From: Balanoglossus misakiensis
Lineage: Eukaryota > Hemichordata
Direction of reading: 5' to 3'
Length of the DNA stretch: 64,000 nucleotides
Assembly: GCA_040954595.2 (NCBI GenBank)
Contig: CM082590.2
Location: 4,092,001-4,156,000, forward strand
The notes beneath the pieces are model-generated. The model was given only the letters and a program-made list of their open reading frames with translations, was not told where the DNA came from and searched no databases. A program made the position numbers and the translations under genes. Shown here piece after piece: positions 24,001 to 39,000 of this stretch (positions are counted from its first letter, which is position 1; every line of letters begins with the position of its first letter).

Positions 24001-27000
24001 TTGCAAGCAAATTTAAGTCTGACAATAATTTGATCATTAGTGTGCATTGTGTTTGCCACAGGTTGGCATTGGCTTGTACTGACAGTAATACAAACATAAA
24101 GTATGTGAAGGATGTGTCCACAATAATTCGGCAGCTTTGGCAGTTCTTTGAAATTCCCCAAAGAGGTTAGCAGCATATCTGAAAATGCAAGAAAAGCTTG
24201 CAAAAATAAAGTTAACCTCTGACAAGAGTCAGAAAATTGTCATGCACCTAAGACTTAAAAAAGCTTGCAACACCAGGTGGTTGAGTTCCAATCTAGCTGT
24301 AGAGGCAACTCTGAGGGATTTGGAGGCATTGCTCCTTACTCTGAATGACTTTGAAGATGATGCACTTGCATGTGGCCTGCTAAAGAAAATAAAGTCGGTT
24401 AAATTTGTTGGCACATTGTATATATTGCAGTCTGTATTGTCCATTTTGTCAGAGCTGTCTCTTGTGTTTCAAAGAGATCAAGTTAACTTCTCCCTCATTG
24501 CAAGCATGGTTTCAGCAACTACCCCCGGGTAAAGATAAACTGAAACAGATTCTCAGTGATAATGTGCCAAAAAAAAGTTTGTGTCTGATATTGACTCATT
24601 CACAAATATATCTTCTGGGCTATGTTTCCAGGGCAGCGGCAAGCTTGATCTTGAAAGTCTGATGAGAAAGTACATTGGTGCTCTCATAGAGAATATAGAT
24701 AGTAGGTTTGCTGAGTCATCTCTAGTGCTCACTGCACTGTCTGTCTTTGACCCATTGAGTATGCCAAGTAAAGATAATGTAACTTTTAGTTCATATGGGG
24801 AAGCACATATCAAAGTACTTGCTGATCACTTTTACCACAATGAGGAAGTTGCTGTAAAAGAAATTAGTGAATGAGTTTACACAACTTAAATACTACTATG
24901 TAGATTACATGAAGGCAAATATGCCTACTGATGTTGAGGAATGTAAAGGCACTGTTACACCAACTCAGTGGCTCTTGACTGAGTTAGTGAGATGTGACAG
25001 CTTAACCCCATTTTTCCCAGAGATAACTAAAATAGCTGAAGCTGCACTCTGTGTTCCTGTGAGTAATGCTTGGCCTGAAAGGGGTGCAAGCACTTTGAAG
25101 AATGTCAAAACTAGATTGAGAAGTAGACTGTCAAGTGAAATGTTAGAATCTATAATGCATGTCCCCCAGTTGCCAGTGCTGAGGCAGAACAGATAATATC
25201 TCCAGCTGTAGAACAGTGGGAACAAGCCAAAAGTAGAAGATACCGCACAAAGTACAGGTGCATGTACCATCATCATGTGTAGACAGTGACTCGGATGGGG
25301 CTCCAGATGGGGCCATTTATGCTGATGCTTCAGTGCAGGTTGATATAGAGGTTGAGACTGAGGAGGAAAGTGTTTCCATACAACGTGAAGTTACAGAAGT
25401 GTCAAGTGCTTTAGGGTTATCAGAGGACTCAGACCCAGATAGTGATTTTGAATTTGATTGAAGACTGTATTGTAACATGATACATAACTAGTGCTGTAAT
25501 AAAAGGTTGAAACACTCAAATGAGTTTGTGTGTATGTGTTTGTGTGTAGAATGAATTGGGGGGGGGGGGGGTCAAAGGTCAATACCGTATATTCTCGCAA
25601 TTAAGCGCCACCCATGACATAGGCGGCAGTGATACCTGACTTTGCTACTTTTTACTTAAAATTAGGATTTTTTTGAGGTGTGTGGACGTACGTGAAATTC
25701 ACGGCAAGTACTACCGAGGTAACACCTGTTTAGGGGTCTTGTCAAAATCAATGGGGGCTTGCTGCGTGAATAATAATTGACCTGAGCAGACAATGCATGC
25801 TTTGGGCTGATGTGCTATTTATTTACAAGATGAAATCGGGCACATGTCAACCTCCTAATTTATGTAAATTATTATTCACTGCAAAAGACACAGGTGCGTC
25901 TAGACACTCGTCTTTTTCCTGTCGATCGATCGGCAGCCGCTTACGTTACCGGCACTACCACCCAAGTTTGACCATATGGCCAGGGCTTTGAAATAATAGG
26001 ACTAGTTTCAAGTTGTGAATGTTTGCGATATTAATTTTCTCATGAATATTCACGCAACCTGAGTATTCAAGCAACCTTGCCTGACCTTACATGTGTGAGA
26101 GCATGATGACAAAGACGCACTTGGACTAAACCACTATACGTCAGTAGATTTTGTTGATGGTTCAGCCAGCATACTGTAATGCTGCTCGTAGTATTCACTT
26201 CGTTGACAACTTTTTATTTCTGGAATATTTATTAGACAATACATTGAACTGACTGTATTTGAATAGAAAATGTTAAAACTTTACATATGAATTTGAAACA
26301 GCCATTCATTCACTGCGGACACCCCCTTACGAGAACACTGATTGGAACGTCCCAAATCATTTGCATATGAATCAACAGGGTACAGTATACAGGGCGATCA
26401 ATGAATAAGCGCCACCAAAATTTGAAATGGTTAAAAAGTGGAGCTTAAATGCAGGAATTTATGGTAAGTACGCATGTAGCCACGTTATCCATAATGAAGT
26501 AACAAGTCAGTTCACGTACCTTAGTCTTCGCATTGACATCTGCACCATGGCTAATCAACACCCTGACAGCATCCAATTTACCCACGTAGGACGCTACATG
26601 CAATGCTGTCCAACCATCCTGGAATGAAGACGTTTAAAGATGGAATAAAAATGACATCACCAATCTGATACTTGGAATGTGCCAACTGCTCAATCTAATA
26701 TTCATTTCTTGTTAACAACAAGAAATGAATATTCACACACTCCTAGCAGCAAGAGAAAGATCAAATTTAACTGTACAAATAAATGTTTCATGATTTCCAT
26801 CTGACTGTCAATAAAAGAATCATCCATAGTTTCCACTGTGGTCATGAAGTTGTAAGTACACGTGTAGCCATGTTATCCATAATGAAGTAACAAGTCAGTT
26901 CACGTACCACATCCTTCACACTGACATCTGCACTATGGCTAATCAACACCCTGACAGCATCCAATTGACCTTTCCTGGACGCTTCATGCAATGCTGTGGA

Positions 27001-30000
27001 ACCATTCTGGAATGAAGACATTTAAAGTTGGAATAAAAATGACATCACCAATCGGATACTTGAAATGTGTCAACTGCTCAATCTAATATTCATTTCTTGT
27101 TAACAACAAGAAATGAATATTCACACACTCCTAGCAGCAAGAGAAAGATCAAATTTAACTGTACAAATAAATGTTTCATGATTTCCATCTGACTGTCAAT
27201 AAAATAATCATCCATAGTTTCCACTGTGGTCATGAAGTTGTAAGTACACGTGTAGCCATGTTATCCATAATGAAGTAACAAGTCAGTTCATGTACCTTAG
27301 CCTTCGCATTGACATCTGCACCATGGCTAATCAACACCCTGACAGCATCCAATTGACCTTTCATGGACGCTTCATGCAATGCTGTGGAACCATTCTGGAA
27401 TGAAGACGTTTAAAGTTGGAATTAAAATGACATCACAAATCTGATACTTGAAATGTGTCAACCGCTCAATCTAATATTCATTTTATGTTAACAACAAGAA
27501 ATGAATATTCACACACTCCTAGCAGCAAGATAAAGAATTTGACTCTACAAATAAATGTTTCATGATTTCCATCTGACTGTCAATAAAATAATCATCCATA
27601 GTTTCCACTGTGGTCATGAAGTTGTAAGTACACGTGTAGCCACGTTATCCATAATGAAGTAACAAGTCAGTTCACATACCTCATCCTTCGCATTGACATC
27701 TGCACCATAGCTAATCAACTCTCTCATTGCATCCAATTGACCTTTCCTGGACGCTGCATGCAATGCTGTGGAATCCCACTGGAATGAAGACATTTAAAGT
27801 TGGAATAAAAATGACATCATTAATCTGATACTTGGAATGTGAGTCAACTGCTTGATGAAGAAGCTCTAGGAATTTCATCACAATGAGCTTCAGTCACTCT
27901 ATAAAAAATCACGTCAAGGACACGGTGGTCCCATTTAGGGATGACACAGAAGAAGTCTACATCGGATTACATATACAGACAGACGCACACACACATAGAG
28001 AGATCAACAGGCAAACACTGACTGACCCATAAGCTGCCAATGGTCAGGCCTCGATAATTCCTATCGCCCGACGCCCGTGGCAAGTGTATTTTTAGCCCGG
28101 ACAAGTGAAAAATAAAAGTCTTTTGTCCGACGGGCAAGTGACCTTTACCCTGTACTAAACGTGCGAGATCGTGGTTTACACCATGGTGATTACTTGTACT
28201 GTCTGCCAAGTACAATGGATGACCTTACGACCTTTATCTACAAAGTTGCAAACTTAGTTTACCGAAGGGAGGCGTTTGACTTAGATACATTTTAGTTTTT
28301 ACCTACAACATTGTAACATGCTGATGGCCTATGAGACTAGGGCCTATGCTTAAACAGCTGCTTCTGAAACCATGCTGAAACTGACTGATCGCCACCATAG
28401 GTATCAGCAGTCCTAGGTTTTGTTGAAAAGACATCTTCTGATGGGAGTTTCAATATAGATTTCACTGCATATTTCTGGATTTAGACTGGGTTAAGACAGT
28501 ATTATTCCTATTGCATGCTTACATCAAAGGGTCACTCACATGCCCATTCAAGGAGGGGCATTTTATTTTTCAATTCAAATATGTCTTGGATTTATAGAAT
28601 TTTTTGACATATTGCCACTTTTTAGCTTGGAAATTCTTATGAATTTTTCAAAGGCCAATATTGCAGTATTGCACATGCACGCCGAAATACACAAATTGAA
28701 GGGCAAGTGTAATTTTCTGAAGGACAAGTGAAATTGTAAAGTCACTTGCCCTGTGGCAAGTGAATTTGTGAAAAAAATTTCGAGGCCTGAATGGTGTCCT
28801 GTACATACACCAAATAGAACAGCTGGTCTCTTTAATAGTTAGCCAGTTATGTAAACATGCAGGAATTTGCTGTGTATACAAATGACAGTAGGGGTGCCTC
28901 TCTTATTTATACAAAGAACTATGTAGTGGTAATTGCTCTTCAAGAGATAAAATATTTTGCGGTATAAGACAAAATATCCTACAAAATATAGAAGTTCCAA
29001 ATTGCCTATGATATGATTCCATTATAATTCTAAAGAAGCCAATCCCATTAACTTACAACTCAAATTTTACAGTAATCAGCCATACAGTGTACACTTTCTG
29101 AGAAATATAATTTTTTATCAAAATTCGAAAATATGCCCCAAAAATACAAGATATTGCCCCCACAAAACATTGACACTTTAATCAAAGGTTTTGTAAATCA
29201 TCATGAGAACTCACCCAGGAAAGTAATGGGGATAGAGGGTCTGAGAAAGAGTTTTGACCAAAAATGGCAAAAATCACTCCAAAAATATACTATTGAATTC
29301 ATCACGTTGATTTGAAACTCATACATGCCAAATTTCAATGCAATCTGACAAGCGGTTTTAGAGGGGAAAAAATTATCAAAAAAGGCAAAATTGCTCCAAA
29401 ATTATAAATATGCAAATTTTGCAACAATTTAAGCAAAACTATAGTAACTCAGAATCACATATCTGAAGCTTCATACTAAATGTCAAAGAAGTCGGCTGAT
29501 CAATTCCAGAAAAGTAGATTTTTTACCAAAGATGTAAAAAAAGACAAAAAAATGCATAAAAAATAGAAAATTCACTCTTTTAGCTCAAACATACAGAACC
29601 GTGTGAGGTTAACAAAAGACTAATTTTCAAATCAATATGACCATTGGTTGTTGAGTTTCTGAGTTTTCGACCAATTTCACATTTTCCCAGCTAATTTGCA
29701 TATTTTGGGCAATGACAACTTCCTTAAAACAATCTCCCATCTACAGCTCGTAATGCATCAACACACCAAATATGGAGGTTACACGCAGTGGTTTTCAAGT
29801 TTTTGATGTGGATGGACATACAGACATCCATACATACATCCATACAGACGCAACTGATTCCATAAGGTCCCATGGTATATTACATACCAAATGGGATCTA
29901 AAAATGGTTTTGATTTAAGATGGTGTGCTATTTCAGTAATAGACTAAGATTGATTTGAAACTGAATGATCATAATAATGGTATTTTTTTTCTGAGGTTGA

Positions 30001-33000
30001 GTGACAATTTTCTATGACCAAAATACATGTGTGTAGCTGAACCACATTAAACACAACAAATATTATAACACACCATGCAGCGAACCCTCGATCATGATTC
30101 GTCAATACGCCATCACGTGACCTTTAGTCATTTCGAACTGTTCCCTAGGGCATTATTTCGATCGGTTTCTGCCCGGTACTGTTGCCCCGTCTTGATATAA
30201 TTCCGTGTTTGGTGTGTTACAAAACTCATGATGACTGATATATTGGGCAACAGTGTATTTTTGATGACCTCGGGACTGCGCCAGTCACACCAAAACAAGA
30301 CTGTTTTAGTTGTGACTAGCAGCGCCCTCGGTCATCAAAATACACTGTTGCCCTCATTGTCAGTCATCATGTGTATACTGTAAACTGATACCATGTTCAC
30401 AATGGGTTAAAACTGGAATTGTTGATGGGGCCGATCGAGTGCCAGTGGGTCTAATGTGTGTGTGTGTGTCTGTGTGTCTGTGTGTGTGACAGTGTGTGTG
30501 CGTATGTACGTGTACGTGTGTGTGGACACAAACCCTTTCAAAGGATTAATTCTGTGGTTACAAATGACAAGCAGTGTCTCGAAAACATTTTGATATAGTT
30601 TTACCCAGTGTGAACATGGTATCAGTTTACAGTAGTTTTGTTCAATGTGGTTCAGCTTAGTGCTACAGTGCAGCTTAGGAATAGCTTTCCAACTGCACCA
30701 ACACTGGGTCAGCTCTGTTTAAACACTGGGTCAACTCTGGGTTGGCACCCTATTGGCGCTCTAATTAGCACCTATTGGGCTTGTGTTTAACTGGGGTGTT
30801 CCAAAACAATAGGGTGCGCCAAGGTGCTAACACTGAACAATGCCAAGTGCCAGGGCCAACAGATTCACACCTTTGTAACACTTGGAACACACAGGCTAAC
30901 ACTGTGTGCCAAAACAATAGGGTGCGCCAAGGTTTAACACCTTTGTAGCACATGCTAACACTGAACAATGCCACGTGCCAGGGCCAACAGATTCACACCT
31001 TTGTAACACTTGGAACACACAGGCTAACACTGTGTTGGCTCATTATAAACACCGTGTCAGCAAGTTGTTAGCAAATTGGAAAGCTATTCCTAAGCTGCAC
31101 TGTACTACAGTAACAGCATCAGGGGTGCTATAGAAAGTGGCGTTGTGAACTGCAACAACGTATTTGCAAACAGGAAAGTGCGATAGACCTTGAAATACGC
31201 CGTAGTTGAGAATGAATTCCTGCCACGGAGAAATTGAAACACCATAGTTAACCCTCAAAAATACCTAGAAAATATTGTTTGAGGGCGCATTCAACATGGT
31301 GCAAACTGGTTGCAGTGGACATCCCAGTGTCAGTAAGTGTATTTTTTGTGGAAAAATTGACATATTAAAGGAATATTTTGTTTGCATCAAGAAACCATTT
31401 TATTTCAACAAAAATCATTATTTTAAGACGATATTTTCATTAAAAGTTGTTGCATACCAGAAAGCCAGGCTGTCTATTGTTATTTTGTTGTATGTAATTG
31501 AAATACAATTTCAGGCAAATTTATAAAGCTCTTTGCGTGCACTGCACGTGAAAAATAAAATATCAAACGCTAGCCTTGAGCGACGACTCTGTATCAAACA
31601 TCGGTCACTACAAAACACTTACCCAGTACCGGTAGTAACCCCTTGCATTGACATCATATCCACCAGCTATCAGCGACTGAATCTTTGCAACGTCACCAAT
31701 CCTTGCGGCATTGATGAGATCCTGTAACATTCAACAAGAAACACTTCTTTATAAAAATATTCTCAAAATGCAAGATTTCATAAGCAACAGAAATATAAAA
31801 CTAAGGAAAACATTGAAATCTTCATTAATGAAGAATTATGAAGACAAAACATGATCATGTCACTGTCAATAAAATAATGACATCATATTGTGAGTAAACA
31901 AAGACAACAGAAATACTCTTCTCCAAGACAAAACAGCAAAATCTCCAAAGGGCAACAGGAAAACAGAAATACAAAACCGATGGTGGCACTCCCAGGGAAA
32001 ATGGACATTAATTGCTTCTCCGTAAAATTTCAAGACTTGATCCTTTTCCATGACTTTTCAACAATAAAAATAGACAATTTGCGAAATATAGAAGAAAATC
32101 AGACAATAAAAGCCCCCTTAGCGCCTAATTTACAGAAAGTGGGACAGATAATGCCATAATACAAATACAAAGCATTAACATTGTTTCTAATACAAAGAAC
32201 TTGGCGTTAGACATCCATCTGTATTTCAAATCTCGTTTGAACATTGTTGGAAGAAGTACCATTTTTTATCATTTTCAAAGACATTGATGATAACTGGAAA
32301 GCATCCCCTTCTCTGTGATAGTTTTGGGAAAATGCATGGAGAGCCATTATCCCTGAGTGTATCACCACCACTGGGGTCAAAGTTCACAATCTTTTGACAA
32401 TCACATTCATATATTTTTAGGGCCCAAGCGCAAGCAAGCGCTTGGGCCCTATTGGTTTCGTTGGAATTTTTACGGGCCCAAGCCAAGCCAGGCTTGCAGG
32501 CAAGGCAAAGGGGGGGTAATTACGGCGGTGACATCAAAGAGATCTATTTGAATGTGAACGTCACTGAGTGGCAGTTACGGCCGGTTGGAAAAATTTTCAA
32601 ACGGAGATTTTCGGTACTTCAAGTGATCGTAGTGCATCCATTTTTCTAAGACGTGTATGAAACACCACAGTCAATGATAGGATGATTTTTCGTGAAGTTT
32701 TAACGACGCGTTCCCGAGAAAGACAGTTTCGGTATGTTGGTTTAAATTGTGGTCCCTGACTCACGGAAAAGATTTCTTGTCTTGAAAAAAATTGGGTAGG
32801 TTAGGAAGATATTGAACTAAGTTACCGTGAATTTATAATAGTGTGAGCCGCTCCGTTGTGGAGTAATGACGGTGTAAAAATTGCCTTCGCCATCGACGAG
32901 TACAGCCGTGTTTGCCATATGTGTATGCATTGAAGTAGGTCAACGCATGTTAACCCATGACGTAATGGCTTCCTTTTCAACGCGTCGTTAACTCTCATTA

Positions 33001-36000
33001 GCATATTACATACGGAGTCTATACACTATTCACGCTGACTGACTTCTCAGGACTGACCTATGGCACTGTAAATTGTGGTCCTTGACCCACGGCATGGATA
33101 TATTCATGTCAAAATTATGAATAGAGGAGTTTAATAATGTTTCTAAAACCTGAGGGGGTTAATTTTTGTGTGGGTATGGCTGATATTTTTTTTTTGATTT
33201 TTTAACTTCAAGGTCACTTTGAATTTCGTGATCACAATTTTGTCAGTGGAATTAAAGAAATTCTTCTCGATAAAACTTCATGAAAAATCACATGTAGTAC
33301 ACTCATAGTACCAGTAATGTGCCTGGGGTGAAATAATTGTCAGAAATGGGTTGCAAGTTACTGAACTTTCGTTCTGAAAAAAGTTGAAAAACTGTATGCA
33401 AATGAGGAATTCAAACGTTACTGGCCAGTTCAAGTGTTTGCATTGCATAATCCCCTGCTGTTTAATTACCCCCCCCCCCTTTGCCCTGCCTGTTGGGCCC
33501 GTATTGGTTTCGTTGGGGTTTTTAGGGCCCAAGCGCATACCAGCGCTTGGGCCCTATTGGTTTCGTTGGGGTTTTTTAGGGCCCAAGCGCATACCAGCGC
33601 TTGGGCCCTATTGGTTTCGTTGGGGTTTTTCTTTCTTTCTTTATTCTTCTGTCATTTCTTTGTCGCTCTAGATCTCAGACACTACTGCAGGTACAGTTCT
33701 CAAAGTTGCTACAGTGGTCAAGGTCAATGAGTAGTCGTGCATTGAACCTATGAATTTTTAATTAGTCACATGACCTGACGGCCATCTTGGATTTTCTGAA
33801 AAAATGCAAATCTCAGATCTCAGAAACTACAAGTCAGATCCACTTCAAATTTGGCGTGCAGGTAGACTACCTTCTGTCAAACATTTTTGTAATTGGAAAT
33901 TATGCTGTCAATGTTGCAGTTTTTTTGCTACAATTTTTTTTCTGAAATCTGGCTTAAATTTCAAAAATCTTCTTCTCCAGAACCGGTGATAACCGAGACA
34001 CGGGGTTTGGGGTATGTAGTCACCTAACTGATGTCTATCAAGTTTGCGAAGATCATTGTGATTGGTCGAAGATTATGGCGGCCATATTGGATTTTCGAAA
34101 AACCATAGTAAAATTTCAAAAATCTTCTTCTCGAGAACCGGCGATAACCGAGTCACAAGATTTTGTGTGTGTGGTCATTCAACAGATGTCTATCAAGTTT
34201 GCGAAGAGGAATGTGATTGGTCGAAGATTATGGCGGCCATATTGGATTTTGTGAAAAACGATTAAAAAGTAAAAATTCCCTTTCTAGCCTAAAAATTGAT
34301 AGCACAGAAATTCTTTTCATGGATATGAATCATCATATAACAAGAATAAGCTATAAATATTTTGGTAATTTTGGCAATGACCTTTGACCTACTTTTGACG
34401 CATCAATTTTCTGCATATCTAATTCCAGGCTAACCAATAGGGCTATAAGTTTGGTTTTTGATGTATGTGGATTTGTATGTGATCAAAAAATTTTGCTACT
34501 TTTCATGACCCCTTTGACCTCTGCTGACCTCATTAAATATGCGCATACCTAATTACAGATGAACCAATAGACCTAGAGGTTTGGTCTTTTTTGGACATTG
34601 ATCAGTATGGGGTCAAAATAATTTGCCCAAATTTTGGGTGACCTCAGGTGACCTTTGACCTACTTTCGCATTTCTCGGTATCCAAAGCAGATACAGCCTT
34701 GGCGTTTTGAGGTTTGGGGCCATAATGAAAAGCCAAATTTTTGGGTCACCAGTGACACCTGCTGACCTCATTAAATATGCACATACCTAATTACACGTAA
34801 ACCAATAGAGCTAGAGTTTTGGTTTTTGTTGGACATGGACCACTATGGGTCAAAATTTTCTGCCCAAATTGTGGGTGACCTCTGGGTGACCTTTGACCTG
34901 CTTAACACTATATCAACACCAAACATAGATATAACCTTGATATTTAATGGGATAAAACACAGCATTATGTTTCTACTCATTAATTATGTGCATATCTAAT
35001 AATCAGATCAGATAATAGAGCTTGGGCCCGGACAATGCTGCTTGCAGCTTTAATCTTTCTTTCTTTCTTTATTCTTCTGTCATTTCTTTGTCGCTCTAGA
35101 TCTCAGACACCACTGCAGGTACAGTTCTCAAACTTGCTACAGTGGTCAAGGTCAATGAGTAGTCGTGCATTGAACCCATGAATTTTTAATTAGTCACATG
35201 ACCTGGCGGCCATCTTGGATTTTCTGAAAAAATGCAAATCTCAGATCTCAGAAACTACAAGTCAGATCGACTTCAAATTTGGCATGCAGGTAGACTACCT
35301 TCTACCCATCATTTTTGTAATTGGAAATTTTGCTGTCAATGTTGCAGTTTTTTTGCTACAATTTTTTTTCTGAAATCTGGCTTAAATTTCAAAAATCTTC
35401 TTCTCCAGAACCGGTGATAACCAAGACATGGGGTTTGGGGTATGTGGTCACCTAACTGATGTCTATCAAGTTTGCGAAGATCATTGTGATTGGTCGAAGA
35501 TTATGGCGGCCATATTGGATTTTCGAAAAACCCTAGTAAAATTTCAAAAATCTTCTTCTCGAGAACCGGCGATAACCGAGTCACAAGATTTGGTGTGTGT
35601 GGTCATTAAACAGATGTCTATCAAGTTTGCGAAGATGAATGTGATTGGTCAAAGATTATGGCGGCCATATTGGATTTTGTGAAAAACGATTAAAAAGTAA
35701 AAATTCCCTTTCCAGCCTAAAAATTGATAGCACAGAAATTCTTTTTTATGGATATGAATCATCATATGCCAAGAATAAGCTATAAATATTTTGGTAATTT
35801 TGGCAATGACCTTTGACCTAGATTTGACGCATCATTTTTCTGCATATCTAATTCCAGACTAACCAATAGGGCTATAAGTTTGGTTTTTGATGTATGTGGA
35901 TTTGTATGTGATCAAAAAATTTTGCTACTTTTCATAACCCCTTTGACCTCTGTTGACCTCATTAAATATGCACATACCTAATTAATGATGAACCAATCGA

Positions 36001-39000
36001 CCTAGAGGTTTTGTTTTTGTTATACATGGACCAGTATGGGGTCAAAATATTTTGCCCAAATGTTGGGTGACCTCGGGTGACCTTTGACCTACTTTTGCAT
36101 ATCTCGACATCCACAGCAGATACAGCCTTGGCGTTTGGAGGTACATGTATGGGGCCATACAGAAAAGCCTAAGTTTTGGGTGACCTGTGACACCTGCTTG
36201 ACTCATTATTTATGTGCATACCTAATTCTGGGCTAACCAAAAGGGCTAGAGGTTTTGTTTTTGTTATACATGGACCAGTATGGGGTCAAAATATTTTGCC
36301 CAAATGTTGGGTGACCTCGGGTGACTTTTGACCTACTTTTGCATAACTTGACATCCACAGCAGATACAGCCTTGGCGTTTGGAGGTATGGGGCCATAATG
36401 AAAAGCCAAAGTTTTGGGTCACCTGTGACACCTGCTTAACTCATTATTTATGTGCATACCTAATTCCGGGCTAACCAAAAGGGCTAGAGGTCTGGTTTTT
36501 GTTGGACATGGACCACTATGGGTCAAAATTTTCTGCCCAAATTGTGGGTGACCTCTTGGTGACCTTTGACCTACTTAACATTATATCAACACCAAACATA
36601 GATATAACATTGATATTTCATTGGATAAAACACAGCATTATGTTTCTACTCATTAATTATGTGCATATCTAATAATCAGATCAGATAATAGAGCTTGGGC
36701 CCGGACAATGCTGCTTGCAGCTTTAATTCTTTCTTTATTCTTGGTTCACTTCTTTGTCGCTCTAGATCTCAGACACCACTGCAGGTACAGTTCTCAAACT
36801 TGCTACAGTGGTCAAGGTCAATGAGTAGTAGTGCATTGAACCCATGAATTTTTAATTAGTCACATGACCTGGCGGCCATCTTGGATTTTCTAAAAAAAAT
36901 GCAAATCTCAGATCTCAGAAACTAAAAGTCAGATTTACTTCAGATTTGGCGTGCAGGTAGACTACCTTCTGGCAATCATTTTTGTAATTGGAAATTATGC
37001 TGTCAATGTTGCAGTTTTTTTGCTACAATTTTTTTTCTGAAATCTGGCTTAAATTTCAAAAATCTTCTTCTCCAGAACCGGTGATAACCGAGACACAGGG
37101 TTTGGGGTATGTGGTCACCTAACTGATGTCTATCAAGTTTGCGAAGATCATTGTGATTGGTCGAAGATTATGGCGGCCATATTGGATTTTCGAAAAACCC
37201 TAGTAAAATTTCAAAAATCTTCTTCTCGAGAACCGGCGATAACCGAGTCACAAGATTTGGTGTGTGTGGTCATTCAATAGATGTCTATCAAGTTTGCGAA
37301 GAGGAATGTGATTGGTCGAAGATTATGGCGGCCATATTGGATTTTGTGAAAAACGATTAAAAAGTAAAAATTCCCTTTCTAGCCTAAAAATTGATAGCGC
37401 AGAAATTCTTTTTATGGATATGAATCATCATATAACAAGAATAAGCTATAAATATTTTGGTAATTTTGGCAATGACCTTTGACCTATTTTTGACGCATCA
37501 ATTTTCTGCATATCTAATTCCAGGCAAATCAATAGGGCTATAAGTTTGGTTTTTGATGTATGTGGATTTGTATGTGATCAAAAAATGTTGCTACTTTTCA
37601 TGACCCCTTTGACCTCTGCTGACCTCATTAAATATGCACATACCTAATTACAGATGAACCAATAGACCTAGAGATTTTGTTTTGGTTATACATGGACCAG
37701 TATGGGGTCAAAATATTTTGCCCAAATGTTGGGTGACCTCGGATGACCTTTGACCTACTTTGGCATATCTTGACATCCACAGCAGATACAGCCTTGGCGT
37801 TTGGAGGTATAGGGCCATAATGAAAAGCCAAAGTTTTGGGTCACCTGTGACACCTGCTTAACTCATTATTTATGTGCATACCTAATTCCGGGCTAACCAA
37901 AAGGGCTAGAGATCTGGTTTTTGTTGGACATGGACCACTATGGGTCAAAATATTCTGCCCAAATTTTGGGTGACCTCTGGGTGACCTTTGACCTACTTAA
38001 CACTATGTCAACACCAAACCCAGATATAACCTTGATATTTCATGGGATAAAACACAGCATTATGTTTCTACTCATTAATTATGTGCATAACTAATAATCA
38101 GATCAGATAATAGAGCTTGGGCCCGGACAATGCTGCTTGCAGCTTTAATTCTTTCTTTCTTTCTTTCTTTATTCTCCTGTCAATTCTTCGGCCAACTAAA
38201 TCTCAGAAACTACTGCAGGTACACTGCTCAAACTTGCTGCAGTGGTCAAGGTCAATGAGTAGATGTGCAGTGATTTGTGAATACTTAATTAGTCACGTGA
38301 CTTGGCGGCCATATTGGATTTTCTGAAAAAATGCAAATCTCAGATCTCAGAAACTACAAGTCAGATCGACTTCAAATTTGGCATGCAGGTAGACTACCTT
38401 CTACTCATCATTTTTGTAATTGGAAATTTTGCTGTCAATGTTGCAGTTTTTTTGCTACAATTTTTTTTCTGAAATCTGGCTTAAATTTCAAAAATCTTCT
38501 TCTCCAGAACCGGTGATAACCGAGACACGCGGTTTAGGGTATGTGGTCACCTAACTGATGTCTATCAAGTTTGCGAAGATCATTGTGATTGGTCGAAGAT
38601 TATGGCGGCCATATTGGATTTTCGAAAAACCATAGTTAAACTCCAAAAATCTTCTTCTCCAGAACGGGCGATGACTGAGTCGCAAGATTCGGGGAGTATG
38701 GTCACTACACTGATGTCTATCATGTTTGCAAAGAGCATTGTGATTGGTCAAAGATTATGGCGGCCATATTGGATTTTGTAAAAAGCAGCGAAAAATCGAA
38801 AATCCTTTTTCTAGTCTAAAAATTGATAGCATACAAATTCTTTTTACGGATATCAATCGTCATGTGACTAAAATATGTTACAATTTTTTGGCGATTTTTC
38901 ACATGACCTTTGACCTACCTATCACGCGTTATTATTTCTGCATATCTAATTCCAGGCTAACCTATAGGGCTAGACGTTTGGTTTTTGATGAATGTGGATT

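Larger units (their letters stand above)
23855..26492. mobile_element. About 2.6-kb insertion between ankyrin exon units, with 29-bp direct repeats at its edges
   Basis: Exons 3-6 recur every 384-388 bp, but exon 7 is displaced by an extra 2.6 kb. The identical 29-bp phrase beginning GTAAGTACGCATGTAGCCAC occurs at 23855-23883 and 26464-26492, bracketing the extra DNA. A 29-bp repeat is too long for an hAT target duplication (8 bp), so it may come from unequal exchange in the array or nested insertion. The block contains the transposase relic and a second inverted-repeat element. Confidence 0.7.

Noticed and set aside
25258-25461. Acidic 67-codon frame as a separate small gene
   Set aside because: It directly follows the hAT dimerisation region and precedes its AATAAA signal, so it is more likely the tail of the broken transposase.
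34062-38516. Recurring 61-111 codon frames in the intron-1 array
   Set aside because: They follow from the DNA repeat, differ in frame and length between units, and have no protein family pattern.
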